Of a stretch of DNA of 64,000 nucleotides, positions 63,954-64,000 are shown piece after piece. The stretch covers positions 496,001 to 560,000 of the forward strand of contig CAJZBQ010000047.1 in the NCBI GenBank assembly GCA_914767885.1, given 5' to 3'. Position numbers and translations under genes: made by a program. Below the pieces are notes generated by a model. That model did no database searches and was not told the DNA's origin. It saw only the letters and a program-made list of their open reading frames with translations. Source of the stretch: Blepharisma stoltei (lineage: Eukaryota > Ciliophora > Heterotrichea > Heterotrichida > Blepharismidae). Position 1 is the first letter of the stretch, and the number at the start of each line of letters is the position of its first letter.

Positions 63954-64000
63954 ATGCTAGAGTTGAACGAAGAAGGAGATGAAATTTCAGGTTACAAACA
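63954..64000 (+). CDS. Start of a gene cut by the window edge
   Basis: ATG at 63954 followed by an open frame reading LELNEEGDEISGYK to the last base. The AT-rich leader before it resembles other gene starts here. Too short to identify. Confidence 0.4.
   Translation, partial: MLELNEEGDEISGYK

Overview
This window reads as germline (micronuclear) DNA of a heterotrich ciliate of the Blepharisma type, or an assembly in which the eliminated sequences were kept. Three independent signs support this. First, TGA is read through as tryptophan in most genes (RNase H1, the flavin monooxygenase, the CDPK-like protein, the TUTase, TEL2 and others), with TAA and TAG as the only clean stops. Second, the spliceosomal introns are only 15 nt (five clear GT..AG cases). 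Third, many genes are interrupted by TA-bounded insertions whose removal restores an open frame, as internal eliminated sequences (IESs) do. The DNA is AT-rich, gene-dense and carries genes on both strands.

Layout. 1-5.4 kb: B-box/coiled-coil/kelch paralogues, one apparently decaying. 5.5-8.6 kb: a long coiled-coil gene with two IESs. 8.8-18.1 kb: RNase H1, small conserved proteins, a flavin monooxygenase, an SH3 protein and a FYVE-like/STE20 kinase split by a MITE. 18.2-25 kb: a RING protein with four PHR-like repeats, a GAF-domain protein and a coiled-coil protein, the last two each holding a MITE. 25.1-26.9 kb: a decayed Pogo transposon whose ends match the MITEs. 27-36 kb: a TUTase, an AlaX-type editing protein, TRAPPC3 and PCNA. 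36.3-50.4 kb: cytosolic carboxypeptidase, a CDPK-like pseudokinase, TEL2, GST, ataxin-2 and a C2-like/coiled-coil protein. 50.6-64 kb: two tandem countin/saposin-like secreted proteins, importin-5, a Rab7-like GTPase, threonine dehydrogenase and the start of one more gene.

The striking layer is the mobile DNA. About eight copies of one MITE (termini CCCTCCGTGAGYGAAC) sit in and between genes, together with the Pogo element they appear to derive from. A diverged MITE family (CCCCCTTTAAATT ends) clusters at 56.6-60 kb. A TATAGCC palindrome family is present in three sizes. Short palindromic IESs and several GC-richer SINE-like insertions with target-site duplications complete the set. Most genes are housekeeping (trafficking, DNA replication, RNA processing, cilia and cytoskeleton) with no operon logic; what joins them is how often somatic excision must be precise for them to work. 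All reconstructions were read by eye; no search or alignment was run.
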